Made by a program: the position numbers and the translations under genes. From contig CANMKR010000001.1 in the NCBI GenBank assembly GCA_947498625.1, positions 240,090-304,089 on the forward strand: DNA of 64,000 nucleotides, given 5' to 3'. The stretch is from an uncultured Kangiella sp. Lineage in GTDB: Bacteria > Pseudomonadota > Gammaproteobacteria > Enterobacterales > Kangiellaceae. Shown piece after piece: positions 1 through 7,224 of the stretch (positions are counted from its first letter, which is position 1; each line of letters opens with the position of its first letter). The notes beneath the pieces were generated by a model. It saw nothing but the letters and a program-made list of their open reading frames with translations, was not told the origin of the DNA and searched no databases.

Positions 1-405
1 ACGACGGTCATGGTTCCGGGTGATGCTAAGGGGTTTAAAGCGTTCCTAACGGCACTAAAAAAATGCAAAGTAGCGGCATTACTTTCTGATCAAGAGCCTG
101 GGAAAGATACAGGGGTCTTTGCACCTTTTTTTGGTCATCCAGCTAAAACTATGGATTTAATCCAAAAAGTTGAAAGTAAAACCAACTCTAGCGTTTATCA
201 AATTGCCGCAATTAAAAGTCATACAGGGAAATACGATATCTATTTAGAGTCCATTAATATCGATAGCGAGTTAGCAGAAGTTGAATATGCAACAAAACTA
301 AACCAAGAGCTAGAATCTATGATTCGTAAATATCCGGAGCAATATCAATGGTCTTACCGACGATTTAAACTGCAACCAGAAGGAAGAAGTTCACTTTATA
401 AATAA
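1..405 (+). CDS. Lipid A biosynthesis (LpxL/HtrB-type) acyltransferase, C-terminal part
   Basis: The reading frame is open from base 1, so the gene begins before the window; about 134 residues remain. The visible part matches the C-terminal half of the lysophospholipid acyltransferase family that adds secondary acyl chains to lipid A at the inner membrane: SDQEPGKDTGVFAPFFG in the middle and the family-typical end YPEQYQWSYRRFK. The catalytic HX4D/E region is upstream and not seen. The next gene is a paralogue of the same family starting 2 bases after this stop, so the two are probably co-transcribed. Which acyl position it serves cannot be read from the sequence. Confidence 0.85.
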   Translation, partial: TTVMVPGDAKGFKAFLTALKKCKVAALLSDQEPGKDTGVFAPFFGHPAKTMDLIQKVESKTNSSVYQIAAIKSHTGKYDIYLESINIDSELAEVEYATKLNQELESMIRKYPEQYQWSYRRFKLQPEGRSSLYK

Positions 406-406
406 A

Positions 407-1291
407 ATGAAAAATAAAGTATTATTATTTTTGTTAAAAGTGATCTTGGATATATTGTCAATATTGCCATTAACTATAAATAGATTTGTTGGAAGAACCC
501 TTGGCTATTTTTTGAAAATTACACACAGCAGGATGTATGCCACTGCAAAAATTAACTTAGAGAAATGTTTTCCAGAGTTAGACCTAGAAGAAAGATCTGT
601 TTTACTAGATAAAGTTTGCAAAAATTTAGGCATGACAATTACAGAAAGCGCATTTGTATGGAGAAGAAATAATAATTACTTAAATAAACTTATACTTGAA
701 GTAGATGGTCTAGAACTTTTAGAAAAGCATAATAGCCAAGGAGTTATTCTAACTGGACCGCATATAGGAAATTGGGAATTGATTACCTTCTGGGCTGCGC
801 AGCACTTAAATCTAGCGGCGATGTATCGAAAGCCTAAGTTATTAAGTTTTGATCAATTTCTACAAGATGCTAGAGGGAAAACAGGCGCAAGCTTGATTGC
901 AGGAGAAGCAGCTGGCGTAAAAACTTTGCTTAAGCATTTAAAGGCAGATGGCTCTTTAGTAATTCTTGCAGATCAGGAGCCTCAGCAAGGCTCGGGTGTC
1001 TATGCCAATTTTTTTGGTTTGCCTGCTTACACTATGACTATAGTTAATAGGCTATTAAAAAAAACCAACTCAACGACTATTCTATTTTCAATTATACGTA
1101 TAGATAAAGGGTTTAAAATCAAACTGGAAGAGCTCAATTCGTTATGTCAAAACTCAAAAGATAATCAATTTGAAAATAATCTAAATTTAGCTTTTGAAAA
1201 TATTATTAGGCAATATCCTGAGCAATATCAATGGAGTTATAAAAGATTTAAAACTACTCCTGATGGCTCCCAAAACTTTTACTACAAATAA
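407..1291 (+). CDS. Lipid A biosynthesis (LpxL/HtrB-type) acyltransferase, second tandem copy
   Basis: This 294-residue protein is full length for the family. It has an N-terminal hydrophobic segment (about residues 5-25), the catalytic motif HIGNWE (HX4E) near residue 120, the ADQEPQQGSGVYANFFG block, and the terminal YPEQYQWSYKRFK that it shares with the gene just upstream. It probably acylates a lipid A precursor on the cytoplasmic face of the inner membrane. The start codon follows the previous stop by one base, which suggests translational coupling. Its codons look more AT-rich than those of its neighbours, so the pair may have arisen by duplication and divergence or by transfer. Its 3' end overlaps the convergent arsC by 10 bases. 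Confidence 0.88.
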   Translation: MKNKVLLFLLKVILDILSILPLTINRFVGRTLGYFLKITHSRMYATAKINLEKCFPELDLEERSVLLDKVCKNLGMTITESAFVWRRNNNYLNKLILEVDGLELLEKHNSQGVILTGPHIGNWELITFWAAQHLNLAAMYRKPKLLSFDQFLQDARGKTGASLIAGEAAGVKTLLKHLKADGSLVILADQEPQQGSGVYANFFGLPAYTMTIVNRLLKKTNSTTILFSIIRIDKGFKIKLEELNSLCQNSKDNQFENNLNLAFENIIRQYPEQYQWSYKRFKTTPDGSQNFYYK

Positions 1292-1704
1292 TCAGCAATA
1301 TTTTCCACAAAGAGTTTTATTTCATCTCTTACTTTTCTATAGCAATCGAGTTGTTCTTCTTTATTGGTAAAGGCCAAGGCAAGTTTTGGTGGATCTTCAA
1401 AGCCATGATGTATGATTTTCGTTTTTGCTGGAAAGTAAGGGCAGTTATCATCGGCATGCCCACAAACAGTAATGACATAATCGAAGCTATCGACCGGTAG
1501 CTCATCAACGGTTTGCGATTCCTGCGAAGAGATATCAACCCCTACTTCAGACATGACATTTATCGCGTTTGGATTCTTGCCGTGCTTTTCAATACCAGCA
1601 GAATAAAAATCGAAATTTCCTGCTTGCAATCTTCTTCCCCACCCTTCGGCCATTTGGCTACGACATGAGTTTCCGGTACAGAGAAATAATATTGACGGTT
1701 TCAT
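1282..1704 (-). CDS. arsC: Arsenate reductase, thioredoxin-coupled, low-molecular-weight phosphatase fold
   Basis: This 140-residue protein begins with the phosphatase loop CTGNSCRS (CX5R, Cys9-Arg15) and carries Cys81 and Cys88 in VCGHADDNCP. That three-cysteine layout is the one used by the pI258-type arsenate reductases, which reduce arsenate to arsenite and are regenerated by thioredoxin. The DPP motif near residue 104 is the family's general-acid loop. No arsB/acr3 exporter or arsR regulator is adjacent, so it stands as an orphan reductase. It ends inside the convergent acyltransferase gene and lies 17 bases downstream of the SlyD-like gene, probably in the same leftward unit. Confidence 0.9.
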   Translation of the reverse strand: MKPSILFLCTGNSCRSQMAEGWGRRLQAGNFDFYSAGIEKHGKNPNAINVMSEVGVDISSQESQTVDELPVDSFDYVITVCGHADDNCPYFPAKTKIIHHGFEDPPKLALAFTNKEEQLDCYRKVRDEIKLFVENIADYL

Positions 1705-1721
1705 AAGTTACGGTTTAATTT

Positions 1722-2210
1722 TTAGTGATTATGGCCACAAGAGCCATGCTGATGAACATGGCCATGGGAAACTTCTTCTGCAGATGCAGCGCGTACCGAT
1801 AAAACTTTTACTTCCACTTTTACAGTTTGGCCAGCTAGAGGATGGTTGGCGTCAATGGTAACAGTTTCATCAGTAATGGATTTTACAGTGACAGCATGAA
1901 CACCATCTTGACCTTCGGCAGCTAGACGCATTCCTTCGGTCAAATTTTTTACTTCGGCAAATGCTTCTTTTGGAACCTGGGTACAAAGATCATTTTCATA
2001 ATTGCCGTAGGCTTCTTCTGGGGCCAGTTGCATTTTCAGTTTCTGCCCAATGCCCTTACCAACTAGTTCTTTCTCAAGAGCTGGCATTAACTCGCCATGT
2101 CCATGCAAATAAACCCAAGGGCCGCCTTCATCAGAAGACTCCCAAGTTTGTTCTTCAAGATCCATTAATTTGTAGTCGAGTTCAACGACACAGTCTTTTT
2201 CTATTTTCAT
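1722..2210 (-). CDS. SlyD-like FKBP-type peptidyl-prolyl isomerase with metal-binding tail
   Basis: The preferred start is the ATG at 2210, giving MKIEKDCVVELDYKL, the usual SlyD start; an upstream in-frame codon would add 15 residues of overlap. About 162 residues: an FKBP core interrupted by the chaperone insert-in-flap region (APEEAYGNYENDLCTQVPKEAF), then a His-rich tail with HGHVHQHGSCGHNH that can bind nickel or other metals. Cytosolic folding helper, possibly in metal homeostasis. The start overlaps the stop of the upstream MAPEG gene by one base (TAATG), so the two are translationally coupled. The substrate range is not evident. Confidence 0.88.
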   Translation of the reverse strand: MKIEKDCVVELDYKLMDLEEQTWESSDEGGPWVYLHGHGELMPALEKELVGKGIGQKLKMQLAPEEAYGNYENDLCTQVPKEAFAEVKNLTEGMRLAAEGQDGVHAVTVKSITDETVTIDANHPLAGQTVKVEVKVLSVRAASAEEVSHGHVHQHGSCGHNH

Positions 2211-2641
2211 TAGATGTGTATTCCAAAAACCAGTTGCAAAGCTATCAGTATCCAAATAGCAAAAAGCACTATGGTGCTGGACATGAAAGCCATAAATCGG
2301 TGCATAACAGTATTATAACTGCAATGAATAATAGAGTGAACTATTCGCAGTGCTACATACACCCAAGCTAAAACAACCAATAAGAAACTAACACTGTTAG
2401 TAACGTATAGGGTGATACAGGCTAGGTAAAACAAGACCGGCATTTCAAATAAATTGAGAAAGTTATCTGAAGCGCGAGTATCGGTGAGTTGATCTAAAGC
2501 TTGAGCGCGGGTTTGAACTTTTTGCGGATGGATGCGGTTCTTTTTCATAAAGCTTACTCGATGGGTATACATTCGAGTGGCTACAAGCATGGTTAAAAAC
2601 ACCATGCCTATTACAGGGTATAAAATTGACAGTGAATCCAT
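2210..2641 (-). CDS. MAPEG family membrane protein
   Basis: A 143-residue protein with about four hydrophobic segments (near residues 5-22, 68-85, 87-105 and 118-138). The segment NFLNLFEMPVLFY is the conserved E-x-P-x-L-Y type block of the MAPEG superfamily (membrane-associated proteins in eicosanoid and glutathione metabolism). Bacterial members are inner-membrane proteins, some with glutathione transferase activity, but most are uncharacterised. It is the upstream member of a leftward pair, coupled by TAATG to the SlyD-like gene. The family is well supported; the function is not known. Confidence 0.8.
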   Translation of the reverse strand: MDSLSILYPVIGMVFLTMLVATRMYTHRVSFMKKNRIHPQKVQTRAQALDQLTDTRASDNFLNLFEMPVLFYLACITLYVTNSVSFLLVVLAWVYVALRIVHSIIHCSYNTVMHRFMAFMSSTIVLFAIWILIALQLVFGIHI

Positions 2642-2671
2642 AATGGCTCCTTAAACAAACTGGTGAAATAA

Positions 2672-3442
2672 CTAACCTTGAACTTTATCGATGGCTAATG
2701 CTGACCAGGCTTGGCTGGTAGGCATGAGCTCAATAGAGTTGATATTAACATGTGCGGGTTGCTCAAATGCCCATACAACAGCATTAGCGATATCTTCGGC
2801 AGTCAAAGCTTGGGTATCTTCATAGACTTTATTGGCTTTATCTTGATCGCCATGAAAACGAACAAGTGAAAACTCCGTTTCTGCTAAACCAGGCTCAATG
2901 TTAGTGACTCGTACATGTGTACCCAATAAATCTGCACGCAAATTACGACTGAACTGCTTAACAAAGGCTTTAGTTGCACCATAAGCATTACCACCTGGAT
3001 AAGCATAGTTGCCGGCAATAGATCCGATATTAATAATATGCCCCGATTGGTTTTTAACCATATTGGGTAATAGCTTACGGGTCATTAAATATAAGCCCTT
3101 GATATTAGTATCCACCATTTGATCCCAGTCACTTATATCTGCTTGATGGGCAGGAGAAAGTCCTAAGGCTAAGCCAGCATTATTGACTAGTAGATCTATA
3201 GATGAAAACTCTTGCGGTAGCGAATCCAGTGCGGCATCTATTTTAGCTTCAGAGGTAACGTCTAACGGCATCACATAGATATTAGCGCCAAACTCTTGCT
3301 GGAGAGCTTCAAGTCGTTCTTGACGACGTGCGGCGGCGATAACCTTGTGCCCTTTTGTGGCAAAAGCTTTTGCCGTGGCTAAGCCAAAACCAGAGCTGGC
3401 GCCAGTGATAAAAATAGTTTTTATATTATTGGTTGAAGTCAT
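2672..3442 (-). CDS. ydfG: NADP-dependent short-chain dehydrogenase, YdfG-like
   Basis: A 256-residue classical SDR: cofactor motif GASSGFG near residue 15, NNAG near residue 87, the catalytic serine in INIGSIAG and the YGATK (YxxxK) motif. The sequence resembles E. coli YdfG, which oxidises 3-hydroxy acids and L-serine/L-allo-threonine and reduces malonic semialdehyde. It is cytosolic. It lies 30 bases upstream of the MAPEG gene on the same strand and may head that leftward unit. The assignment to YdfG rather than another SDR rests on overall resemblance. Confidence 0.78.
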   Translation of the reverse strand: MTSTNNIKTIFITGASSGFGLATAKAFATKGHKVIAAARRQERLEALQQEFGANIYVMPLDVTSEAKIDAALDSLPQEFSSIDLLVNNAGLALGLSPAHQADISDWDQMVDTNIKGLYLMTRKLLPNMVKNQSGHIINIGSIAGNYAYPGGNAYGATKAFVKQFSRNLRADLLGTHVRVTNIEPGLAETEFSLVRFHGDQDKANKVYEDTQALTAEDIANAVVWAFEQPAHVNINSIELMPTSQAWSALAIDKVQG

Positions 3443-3579
3443 GACTAAACAGGCAATTAAAATTAGCTAAATGATAGCACAGGCTTGCGCCAAAGCCAGT
3501 TCCATTAGATACTGAGCTGGTGCATTGATGAACTGTTCAGTTCTTAAACGTTGAACCATATAACAAACGGAGCCAGAGC

Positions 3580-3954
3580 ATGAGTGAATACCATTTCCAA
3601 ATCAAAGTGGCGACACAATACCTAGAAGATCAATCCGAGCCTGATAACGAGCGCTATGCTTTTGCTTATACTATAAGAATTACCAATTCTGGCGATAATG
3701 GTGCCCGCTTAAATGCCCGTCATTGGAAAATTACTGACGCCAATGGTGAGGTGACCGAAGTCAAAGGGCAAGGTGTCGTTGGTGAGCAGCCTTATATTGA
3801 GCCCGGAAAAAGCTATGAGTATTCAAGCGGTGCAGTCTTAACTACTCCAATCGGTTGTATGCACGGTAGCTATAAAATGGAAGGTGAAAATGGCGATCAG
3901 TTTGATGCGCCTATCCCTGTGTTTAGTTTGAGTATTCCTGGCGTATTACACTAA
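3580..3954 (+). CDS. apaG: ApaG protein (Co2+/Mg2+ efflux-associated, Fn3-like fold)
   Basis: A 124-residue protein with the ApaG hallmarks: an immunoglobulin-like beta fold with YAFAYTIRITN, LNARHWKITDANG, GQGVVGEQP and the C-terminal GSYKMEGENG...PVFSLSIPGVLH. ApaG is genetically linked to ApaH in gammaproteobacteria and has been implicated in divalent cation resistance; its biochemical role is poorly defined. It is followed by apaH after 42 bases that hold a small inverted repeat. An AG-rich stretch (GGAGCCAGAGC) precedes the ATG. Confidence 0.93.
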   Translation: MSEYHFQIKVATQYLEDQSEPDNERYAFAYTIRITNSGDNGARLNARHWKITDANGEVTEVKGQGVVGEQPYIEPGKSYEYSSGAVLTTPIGCMHGSYKMEGENGDQFDAPIPVFSLSIPGVLH

Positions 3955-3958
3955 AATC

Positions 3959-3984
3959 GTCATTCCTGCGAAAACGGGAATGAC
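3959..3984. repeat. Short palindromic repeat between apaG and apaH
   Basis: GTCATTCC (3959-3966) and GGAATGAC (3977-3984) form a perfect 8-bp inverted repeat around a 10-base centre TGCGAAAACG. This closely resembles the GTCATTCCCGCG-type extragenic palindromes scattered through many proteobacterial genomes. It could form a hairpin between apaG and apaH in the message. No second copy was noticed in this window. Confidence 0.6.
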
Positions 3985-3996
3985 CAAAGGAAATAA

Positions 3997-4821
3997 ATGG
4001 CCACCTATGCAATAGGCGATATTCAAGGTTGTTACCATGAATTACGTTTACTCTTAAATAAAATTCAATTTAATCCAAATTCTGATCAGTTATGGTTAGC
4101 TGGCGACTTGGTGAGTCGCGGCCCAAACTCGCTAGAAGTTCTACAGTTTCTTTATGATCATCAAGATGTTTGTACTGCCGTGTTAGGCAACCATGATCTA
4201 CATTTACTGGCTTGTTATCACTTAGGTAAGAAAACAAACCCAAAAGATAAACTGAAAAAGTTACTTAAATCAGCAGAGTGCCATCAACTCTTGAGTTGGT
4301 TAGGCACACAACCAATGGCCTATTACGATAAGGATCTTAAATTCTTAATGACCCATGCCGGGGTACCGCCAGGCTGGAATCTAGAGCAAACTTTAGCCAG
4401 CGCCTATGAGCTTGAAGCAGTATTAAGGAAGCCAGAAAAAAGGAAAAAATATTTTACAAGGATGTACGGAAATGAACCCATTGCATGGACCGAGCATTTA
4501 AAAAAACAGGATCGCTTAAGGTTTACCACTAACGCCTTAACCCGAATGCGCTTTTGTGATTTAGAGGGTAATTTAGACCTAGTCAGAAAAGGAGCGCCTA
4601 GCAAAAGATATAAACACTTTAAGCCTTGGTATAAGTTTCAAAAAAAACTTTTAAAAGAAACAAGTTTAATCTTTGGTCATTGGGCAGCGCTGAATGGAAA
4701 AGTAACCAAGAAAAACCTATACGCACTCGATACTGGTTGTGTCTGGGGGAATAAATTAACCGCTTTAAGATTAGAAGATAAACAATACTATTCCGTAAAA
4801 GCTCTTAGGAAGTGGTCTTGA
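3997..4821 (+). CDS. apaH: Bis(5'-nucleosyl)-tetraphosphatase, symmetrical
   Basis: A 274-residue calcineurin-type phosphoesterase that hydrolyses diadenosine tetraphosphate to two ADP. The metal-binding motifs are in order: GDIQGCYHEL at residue 7, LAGDLVSRGP near 36, GNHDLH near 66, MTHAGVPPGW near 118 and FGHWAAL near 227. AAAGG 6 bases before the ATG is a fair ribosome site. It follows apaG as in E. coli. The start of the neighbouring cassette array immediately downstream marks a synteny break after this gene. Confidence 0.95.
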   Translation: MATYAIGDIQGCYHELRLLLNKIQFNPNSDQLWLAGDLVSRGPNSLEVLQFLYDHQDVCTAVLGNHDLHLLACYHLGKKTNPKDKLKKLLKSAECHQLLSWLGTQPMAYYDKDLKFLMTHAGVPPGWNLEQTLASAYELEAVLRKPEKRKKYFTRMYGNEPIAWTEHLKKQDRLRFTTNALTRMRFCDLEGNLDLVRKGAPSKRYKHFKPWYKFQKKLLKETSLIFGHWAALNGKVTKKNLYALDTGCVWGNKLTALRLEDKQYYSVKALRKWS

Positions 4822-4822
4822 C

Positions 4823-4888
4823 GTTGCCAAAACTAAAATCAGAGCCAGCCATTTAGTGGGCGCTGATGGCATTAAGGTGTTGTTTTAA
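4823..4888 (+). pseudogene. Possible remnant of an FAD-dependent monooxygenase
   Basis: Directly after apaH, an open stretch without a start codon reads AKTKIRASHLVGADGIKVLF and stop. The ASHLVGADG core matches the second conserved block (DG motif) of UbiH/PHBH-type flavin monooxygenases. No other part of such a gene is present, and the fragment overlaps the end of the leftward gene at 4872. It is short enough to be chance, so confidence is low. Confidence 0.25.
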
Positions 4889-5231
4889 TTTCATTTAAGA
4901 ATTGCTTTGCCAACCCCTGCGCGCCAGCGCGATGATGATTTTTTGTGTTGCCCCATTCTCGACAATACCAGCAGATACGTTCGGCTATCGAACCATCAGA
5001 TGGTTCCCCTAACTTTTTCTTCAAGGATAATATTTCAGCACCTATCTCAACCAATTCAGCAGTAACCCGATCTGTCTTGTGTTTGAGTTGTGTAAATGAA
5101 TGGTAGCCTTTTACACAAAACACTAAATCATTGTTACCCTTCGCAGCTTTTTTTAAGTGAGGGACTAGCCGCTCCGTTAGCTCCATTTCTAAGGCATCAA
5201 GCTTTGCATATAGTTTAGAACTAGCGACCAT
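4872..5231 (-). CDS. Hypothetical protein, last gene of the cassette array
   Basis: A 119-residue soluble, charged protein with no signal peptide or membrane segment. The N-terminal half (residues 1-70) looks helical, with repeated leucines (LDALEMELTERLVPHL and VTAELVEIGAEILSLKKKL). The C-terminal half has ERICWYCREWGNTKNHHRAGAQGLAKQF with two close cysteines and a histidine pair. I do not recognise the family. It starts 25 bases after the SnoaL-like gene, and the gap contains CATAACA, which may be the stump of an attC site, so the two genes may share one cassette or result from a fusion of two. Confidence 0.6.
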   Translation of the reverse strand: MVASSKLYAKLDALEMELTERLVPHLKKAAKGNNDLVFCVKGYHSFTQLKHKTDRVTAELVEIGAEILSLKKKLGEPSDGSIAERICWYCREWGNTKNHHRAGAQGLAKQFLNEIKTTP

Positions 5232-5256
5232 TGTTATGTCTCACATTAGGAAGCAT

Positions 5257-5652
5257 TTATTCTTGGACCGCTGTCATAGTATTTGCATCCCGAATTATCT
5301 GCCAGCGACCATCACGCTTTTCCAAAATCGAAAGGGAATGCCCCGCTATTTTCGTGGACGGATCGCCATTTTTAGGAGAACATATAAGGGTCGATTCAAT
5401 CCAAAGATAGGCTTTGTCACCAAACACCTTTAATTCCCGAAGCTTGCTATCGAGATCAAAATCAATCGGCGATTCTTCAGCTGATTCTCCCGCTGCACCC
5501 TGTGCAAACGTTTCCTTGTCCATCTCGCCTGCGCCGGGCACAAAAAACACAGCGTCATCGGCAATGCATTGGCGAGCCAACTCCAAATTTCCTTCGGTAG
5601 TTGATTTGATCCAGTCGTTAAACAATTCTTGAATCTCTTGTTCATCACCCAT
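5257..5652 (-). CDS. SnoaL-like / NTF2-like domain protein
   Basis: The chosen start is the ATG at 5652 because GGAGGT lies 9 bases upstream; a longer frame to 5700 has no such site. About 131 residues: EIQELFNDWIKSTTEGNLELARQ at the start, VFFVPGAGEMDKETF in the middle and WQIIRDANTM at the end, which is the helix-then-sheet pattern of the SnoaL_3/DUF4440 group of the NTF2-like fold. Such proteins bind small hydrophobic ligands or act as isomerases or lyases; no specific activity can be assigned. It is probably a cassette gene, and the repeated TATAAT element at 5786 lies upstream. Confidence 0.7.
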   Translation of the reverse strand: MGDEQEIQELFNDWIKSTTEGNLELARQCIADDAVFFVPGAGEMDKETFAQGAAGESAEESPIDFDLDSKLRELKVFGDKAYLWIESTLICSPKNGDPSTKIAGHSLSILEKRDGRWQIIRDANTMTAVQE

Positions 5653-5773
5653 AGTCTGACCTCCAGTAATCTGAGTACAGCTCATCCCAACATTTAGCAA
5701 TTATGCTAGGAACACCTAATATTACACACAGTACTTTTTATCAAGCGCCACATAGTCGATTCATAGATGAGCT

Positions 5774-5876
5774 GTATAACATTTTATTATATGAATTCGA
5801 TTTTAACACCTGAATATATTTGATTGGTTACGGGTAAACTCTAAACTTTTCTACGCTTGCTACGGCTTTGTTAGCG
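5774..5876 (-). other. attC-like site, weak, downstream of the GNAT gene
   Basis: Read leftward it starts with CGCTAAC (plus 5870-5876), which overlaps the last codons of the GNAT gene, and ends with GTTATAC (plus 5774-5780). The arms next to the cores are poorly complementary, so the fold is not convincing. The last 33 bases (5778-5810) match 8007-8039 with one difference, and identity stops right after GTTA, where an integron crossover would fall. An alternative core is the GTTAAAA at 5801-5807. Confidence 0.42.
5778..5810. repeat. 33-bp repeat, copy A, carrying a TATAAT box
   Basis: Bases 5778-5810 and 8007-8039 are identical except for one position (T here, G in the other). On the minus strand the repeat runs from a GTGTTA to an ATGTTA, with a perfect TATAAT (plus 5786-5791) and an EcoRI-type palindrome GAATTC. 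Both copies lie upstream of leftward genes, so they could be promoters, parts of attC sites, or a tiny ORF-less unit. Confidence 0.75.
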
Positions 5877-6300
5877 ACAAATTTTTGAACATAAAATCTG
5901 CTGAAGACGGACACAAATTTGAGAGCTGAGGTGTATTAGCGATAAATGACGGTGCTTGATTTCTAGATATAGTTTTAAAGCCAATTTTAGCAAAATATTG
6001 AGTCGCTGTTGTGGTCAGTAGATAGAGCTGGCTAATACCATTTTTAGAAGCCCATGCTTCAGCATAATCTATTAAGTGTTTACCATAACCATGGTTGCGG
6101 ATATTAGAGCTTACAACAAGAGAGCGAAGTAAGCCTATAGTTCCTTCTTGTTCTAAACCAACTATCCCAACGATTTGATTATCTACTTGAATGCCAAATA
6201 ACTTGGTATTGGAAGATGTCGAAAGATCGGAAACCGGCAAGTTTTCACTGACCAAGAGTGATTTCACTTCTGCAGTAAATTGTATTGGTTTAATATTCAT
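5860..6300 (-). CDS. GNAT N-acetyltransferase, ArsN2-like
   Basis: The preferred start is the ATG at 6300 with AAGGA 7 bases before it; the longer frame begins inside the attC core. About 146 residues: acetyl-CoA-binding motif LRSLVVSSNIRNHGYGKHL (RxxGxG type), then LYLLTTTATQYFAKIGFK near residue 100 and a C-terminal FIANTPQLSNLCPSSADFM. The L(Y)LLTTTAxxYFxxxGF block is characteristic of the ArsN2 arsenic-resistance acetyltransferase group, but the substrate cannot be read from sequence. It sits between attC-like sites, and its last codons form the inverse core of the following one. A chromosomal arsC lies 4 kb to the left. Confidence 0.72.
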   Translation of the reverse strand: MNIKPIQFTAEVKSLLVSENLPVSDLSTSSNTKLFGIQVDNQIVGIVGLEQEGTIGLLRSLVVSSNIRNHGYGKHLIDYAEAWASKNGISQLYLLTTTATQYFAKIGFKTISRNQAPSFIANTPQLSNLCPSSADFMFKNLSLTKP

Positions 6301-6309
6301 AGCATTGAT

Positions 6310-6371
6310 CCTTAACATTAAGGTGGCAGGCGCGATGCTTTTTCAGAATCAGGTTAACCGTCTTGTTAGAG
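6310..6371 (-). other. attC-like recombination site
   Basis: About 62 bases. Read leftward it begins CTCTAACAAG (plus 6362-6371) 23 bases after the stop of the secreted unknown and ends at GTTAAGG (plus 6310-6316), 9 bases before the ATG at 6300. The inner arms AAGACGG and CCACCTT pair at five of seven positions. The GTTAAGGA core also supplies the ribosome-binding AAGGA of the next gene. Confidence 0.55.
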
Positions 6372-6393
6372 GCTAAGTTAAAATTCAGCATAA

Positions 6394-7122
6394 CTAATTA
6401 CGCTCAACTGAACATGGCACTCTTTCTTCGTATTGAAATCCTTCGATCCGTTTCCCGTTCGATACTATTTTCCCTTCAAATATAAAGCTACCGGTTTCGT
6501 CGGAAAAACTTAGGTTGTTGCTCTTATCACTGTGACCCTGGGTAATTGGAAAATTAATAAAGCCATATTGATTTTCATCACCATATTTGTGCTTAATATT
6601 ACCTTTATACTTATATTCTCCGACCGAGATTAGTGTAAAGGTATAAGGCCATGTTGTATTGTTCTTGTATCGACAAGTACCTCGCCAGTCGCCAACAGCA
6701 CTATATCTCGGTTTTGATTTCTTATAAGAAAAAGATTTTGACATTTCAATCCAAAACTTTCTATCGTCAGGGCTGTTGTGCTGTTTTAAGGCTTCAAGCT
6801 GGCAGAATTTTTTGAGCTCACTACGAAAGTGACTGTTTAATCCAAGCGATGCTTGCCCTAACTCAGTCCAGTTGGTTAATGTAATCTGAAGAATTGAACC
6901 CGGTTCGGGTTTACCTAATAGTACCTGAAATGGTGATATCGCAATTAACGCATTAGCAAGTATTAGCCGCTGGTTAGCATCAGATATATGTGTATTTAGT
7001 AGCTTAAGCTGTTGGTTTGTGCGTTCAGACAACTTGTATGTCTCTGCATAAAGATTAGCACAGAGCGCTAAACCAATAAAAAGCAAAGAGAGCCAAATCA
7101 TTCTATTATTTCTAGTCTGCAT
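6394..7122 (-). CDS. Secreted protein of unknown function, cassette-borne
   Basis: The ATG at 7122 is chosen because GAGG, part of the attC core, lies 10 bases upstream; a TTG at 7161 would start inside the attC. About 242 residues: signal peptide MQTRNNRMIWLSLLFIGLAL...LYA (cleavage near 28), a helical middle part (residues 30-125) with KKFCQLEALK, and a C-terminal half rich in beta-type and aromatic residues starting at VGDWRGTCRYK, with cysteines near the start and end (CRYK, VPCSVE) that could form a disulfide in the periplasm. I do not recognise the family. The second half might be a lipocalin-like or small barrel domain, which is inference only. Confidence 0.65.
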   Translation of the reverse strand: MQTRNNRMIWLSLLFIGLALCANLYAETYKLSERTNQQLKLLNTHISDANQRLILANALIAISPFQVLLGKPEPGSILQITLTNWTELGQASLGLNSHFRSELKKFCQLEALKQHNSPDDRKFWIEMSKSFSYKKSKPRYSAVGDWRGTCRYKNNTTWPYTFTLISVGEYKYKGNIKHKYGDENQYGFINFPITQGHSDKSNNLSFSDETGSFIFEGKIVSNGKRIEGFQYEERVPCSVERN

Positions 7123-7131
7123 ATACGTGGC

Positions 7132-7224
7132 CTCTAACGCCGTAATAACCGAGCGGAGCAAGGCGTGGTATTGTGAGTGAAACGAACCACGCTTTGCGGA
7201 GTCTGGTAGATTATTTTGTTAAAC
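7132..7224 (-). other. attC recombination site
   Basis: About 93 bases. The ends are GTTTAAC (plus 7218-7224, including the TAA stop of the upstream gene) and GTTAGAG (plus 7132-7138). GCAAGGCGTGGT (7158-7169) pairs with ACCACGCTTTGC (7186-7197) over 12 positions with one G-U, and TAATAACC (7143-7150) pairs with GGTAGATTATT (7204-7214) with unpaired bases bulging out. This is the cruciform with extrahelical bases expected of attC. Confidence 0.75.

Noticed and set aside
1961-2371. Rightward frame across the SlyD-like and MAPEG genes
   Set aside because: Antisense to two recognisable genes and has no motif of its own.
5236-5433. Rightward open frames inside the cassette region (for example 5236-5433, 7854-8096, 6191-6376)
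   Set aside because: They lie opposite well supported leftward genes, lack ribosome sites and show no family resemblance.
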